23,799 nt of DNA from a virus. The position numbers were made by a program, and so were the translations under genes. The first letter of the stretch is position 1. The number at the start of each line of letters is the position of its first letter. Under the pieces are notes generated by a model that was given only the letters and a program-made list of their open reading frames with translations, made no database searches and was not told where the DNA came from. The DNA lies in the IMG/VR virus record IMGVR_UViG_3300043424_000253, positions 1 through 23,799 of that record. One strand, given 5' to 3'. This document shows, one piece after another, positions 21,951-23,799 of the stretch.

Positions 21951-22735
21951 GGCTTCACCGCTGACATTGAGACCGGGAACACGCAATCGTTGGCAATCAT
22001 TTTCTGGCCTCGCAAGATCCCGAATCCGTTGGCGCCCCATCCTTGCCACTGGTTCCGGATCCTGATCGCGATGGCACCATCCAGCCAAATGGCCTCGCAC
22101 GCCGTGACCTCATGCCGCCACCAGTCGAGGCCGATGGCTCCAGCATAGCCGCGGAGGAGCATCGAGACCAACTGAGCGACCGACCGTGGTTTACACTCAA
22201 CCCACTCCGTGCATTTATTGGCGCTGGCGAGTAGCTTCATTTCTGGACTGTCGTAGCCTCGCAGAATCTCGGGGACCCTGCCGTAGTCGGCCTCTGTGGC
22301 GATGCCGTTCTGCCCGATGTATCGGACTGCCTCCATGCCCCAGCCGCCGACGTTGCGGCCGCGCTTGATGACCGCGCCGGGCTGAGCTGCTGCCAAGGCT
22401 CGATACGGGTATCCCGATCGGACACGGTTGAGCTCCATGGCATGGACCGGGGCGTAGATCCAGCAGTAGTTCAATCGGCCTTGGTTTTTCGGAGGAATCT
22501 TGTAGTGGCTGACCAAATCAGACACGCGCGACTGGGTGGCCTGTTGCTCCTCGATGCGGGCTTGCCACTCGCTTTCGGGAATTAGAAGCCTGTCGTCAAA
22601 TGGCACTGCGACCCCACCGTAGCCGTAGCCGTCGACGTTGGGCCGATCTGTGAGATCGAGGCCCGTTGTGCCGCCGGGAATTAGCGCCCCGTCGTCGAGG
22701 ATAGGCTCCATCCGATAGACTGTTGAACTGCTCAT
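21947..22735 (-). CDS. Papain-like (C1 family) cysteine peptidase or pseudo-peptidase
   Basis: The 262-residue product starts with ATG overlapping the upstream stop (ATGA). It has the papain order: oxyanion Gln85 and nucleophile Cys91 in NQGRLNYCWIYA, His208 in LDWWRHEVTA, and Asn228 in IRNQWQGWGANGFG, the counterpart of the N-S-W-G-x-x-W-G motif. All catalytic residues are present. The first ~80 residues could be a propeptide-like or binding segment (QATQSRVSDLVSHYKIP). No signal peptide is seen, unlike its neighbours. It may act on a phage or host protein in the cytoplasm, or be packaged. Papain-like enzymes are uncommon in phage late operons. Confidence 0.88.
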   Translation of the reverse strand: MSSSTVYRMEPILDDGALIPGGTTGLDLTDRPNVDGYGYGGVAVPFDDRLLIPESEWQARIEEQQATQSRVSDLVSHYKIPPKNQGRLNYCWIYAPVHAMELNRVRSGYPYRALAAAQPGAVIKRGRNVGGWGMEAVRYIGQNGIATEADYGRVPEILRGYDSPEMKLLASANKCTEWVECKPRSVAQLVSMLLRGYAGAIGLDWWRHEVTACEAIWLDGAIAIRIRNQWQGWGANGFGILRGQKMIANDCVFPVSMSAVKP

Positions 22736-23529
22736 AGCTTGCCGTCCTTTGCGTTCTGGAGATCCTGCAGGAGTTGGGGCTGTGTCGTGATCGGCCGTGT
22801 GGTTACTTTGGCGCCCGTGATGACCACCAGCTGCGGGCCCGCAGGAATTCCTGAGCCGATGTCAGACCAGAGCTTCCGCCAGACCTGCGACTCTGTGGCG
22901 AGCGTGTCCGGATCGTCGAGGCTGCTGCGATCCCACCGGCGCCAGCCTGCCCGCCCATCCGTGGGCGTTGTGTTGGCATCAAGCCATGACAGAACTGGCA
23001 CTGAGTTGACCGCGGCCAATGCGCTCACCGCGTCGGACTGGTCGATCAGGAGCATGACCTGCAAGCCTGATGGAGGTTCTGCTGGCGATGGCTGTGGCGA
23101 TGGCTGTGGTGGTGGCCTCGGGCCTGCGCCGCTGATGGTGAGGGCTTGCCGGATGACTGGGCGGTCGATGGCCTGCGGAATCAGGAGGAGCTCACACTGG
23201 CCAGCCTGCGAGGCCGTGACGATGTAGAGCCACTTGCCGGAGTAACTGCGAGTCTCGACCGCCCCACCGCCAGCGAATTGTCCGCGGAGTTTGATCGGGC
23301 CTTCCGTCTCCTCGATCTCCACGACGCCCACGGGACTGGCGAGCACCCTGAGCCGCTCCGCTGACTCAATCACGTACCACTGCTGAGGCGTGATCTCGTT
23401 GACCGGCTGTGGCGTTGTGATGGCCTGTGGTTGGGGAGAGTCCGGCGATACCGGAAGAACTATTCCGGACTCATCCCCGACCACGATCGCACACAGGCAG
23501 ACCGCGAGTGTAGCGAGTATCGCACGCAT
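22732..23529 (-). CDS. Exported proline-rich protein of unknown function
   Basis: I choose the ATG at 23529 because it overlaps the upstream stop as TGATG and gives a clean signal peptide, MRAILATLAVCLCAIVVGDE. The 265-residue protein has a beta-rich part (~50-132) including SYSGKWLYIVTASQAGQCEL, possibly an Ig-like domain. A Pro-rich linker follows at 136-154, then a C-terminal domain (GLQVMLLIDQSDAVSALAAV, later GRAGWRRWDRSS). The ATGA end couples it to the papain-like gene. It is probably a secreted or periplasmic partner of the downstream thioredoxin-protease. I recognise no enzyme motif. Confidence 0.75.
   Translation of the reverse strand: MRAILATLAVCLCAIVVGDESGIVLPVSPDSPQPQAITTPQPVNEITPQQWYVIESAERLRVLASPVGVVEIEETEGPIKLRGQFAGGGAVETRSYSGKWLYIVTASQAGQCELLLIPQAIDRPVIRQALTISGAGPRPPPQPSPQPSPAEPPSGLQVMLLIDQSDAVSALAAVNSVPVLSWLDANTTPTDGRAGWRRWDRSSLDDPDTLATESQVWRKLWSDIGSGIPAGPQLVVITGAKVTTRPITTQPQLLQDLQNAKDGKL
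23083..23106. repeat. Two tandem copies of a 12-base unit coding for the Pro-rich linker
   Basis: TGGCGATGGCTG occurs twice back to back (23083-23094 and 23095-23106). On the coding strand each copy supplies one QPSP-like unit. Such slippage-prone repeats often vary in number. Confidence 0.8.
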
Positions 23530-23799
23530 CAGAGAGCCGCCTTGCATAAGCCGTATGTCGTCTCTTCGTCCGTCGCCAGAGCCTCGGCGAGGATGCCGTC
23601 TGCGAGAGCTGCGGTCTCGTCAACTGTGAGCTGTCGCCCCTCTTTGGCTGCGCCGAATTTGATGGAGCGTGAGAGCTTGGCCCGTGTCCGCTCTGGGTTC
23701 CGCGAATACATGCGGCGGATGCGGTCGTAGGCCGCGGACGTCGCGACCTCATGGTCCTGCTGGAAGCACTTGAGGATTCCGGGAAGAACTGTGGTGATG
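23529..23799 (-). CDS. Partial hypothetical protein cut by the right window edge
   Basis: The frame is open from the window edge to TGA at 23529-23531, giving ~89 codons of C-terminus. It reads, from the edge, TVLPGILKCFQQDHEVATSA, then DRIRRMYSRNPERTRAKLSR, and ends in ETTYGLCKAAL. The segment is helical and basic, possibly nucleic-acid binding. Its stop overlaps the next start by one base (TGATG). An internal ATG at 23711 exists, but the frame continues past it without a stop, so this is probably the end of a longer gene. No family is recognised. Confidence 0.65.
   Translation of the reverse strand, partial: ITTVLPGILKCFQQDHEVATSAAYDRIRRMYSRNPERTRAKLSRSIKFGAAKEGRQLTVDETAALADGILAEALATDEETTYGLCKAAL

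Noticed and set aside
21951-22100. 50-residue N-terminal extension of the thioredoxin-trypsin gene
   Set aside because: It lies wholly within the papain-like gene in another frame, is Arg-rich and unstructured, and would bury the export signal.
1-23799. tRNA genes, CRISPR array, integrase or attachment site
   Set aside because: No repeat-spacer pattern, clover-leaf candidate or recombinase motif was found by eye; one small excisionase-like protein alone is not evidence of lysogeny.

Overview
The window reads as an internal piece of a tailed double-stranded DNA phage or prophage of the lambda-like (siphovirus) type. Every gene I accept is on the minus strand, so transcription runs from base 23799 down to base 1. 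Genes are packed tightly, mostly with ATGA, GTGA, TAATG or TAGTG overlaps that suggest translational coupling. The DNA is GC-rich and several starts are GTG. No rRNA, tRNA, CRISPR array, integrase or insertion sequence was seen, and no stretch over 300 bases lacks a gene. The host cannot be read directly. A CsrA-like regulator plus exported protease and thioredoxin domains would fit a planctomycete-type or other Gram-negative-like environmental bacterium, but that is a guess.

Region 1 (23799-19720) is an accessory block upstream of the packaging genes. It holds a right-edge partial gene, an exported proline-rich protein, a papain-like (C1) protein with an intact Cys/His/Asn set, an exported thioredoxin-trypsin fusion, and an orphan DNA methyltransferase carrying an inserted helical domain. 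Region 2 (19720-13480) is the packaging and head module in lambda order: large terminase, a zinc-ribbon protein, a gpW-like head-completion protein, portal, S49-type protease with a nested scaffold that has its own very strong ribosome site, and the major capsid protein. A rho-independent terminator follows the capsid gene.

Region 3 (13400-9004) is the connector and tail module: a gpFII-like protein, a tail-terminator candidate, a gpZ/HK97-gp10-like protein, tail tube, a 41-residue protein, a G/GT pair that appears to use a -1 frameshift, and a short tape measure. Region 4 (9007-1696) holds beta-rich structural proteins that do not resemble the usual lambda tail tip (M, L, K, I, J) and may form the distal tail or receptor-binding apparatus. 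Inside it lie two small membrane proteins (holin candidates), one of which overlaps the next gene in another frame for 248 bases.

Region 5 (1664-1) turns to regulation and nucleic-acid handling: a small helix-turn-helix protein, two tiny membrane peptides, a VRR-NUC nuclease, a CsrA homologue, a small helical protein and a protein that runs off the left edge.

The parts most worth attention are the thioredoxin-trypsin/papain/exported-protein operon, the phage CsrA, the nested scaffold, the G/T frameshift, the dual-coding segment, the paired tiny membrane peptides and the unrecognised tail tip. All functional calls come from reading motifs and gene order; no database search was run.
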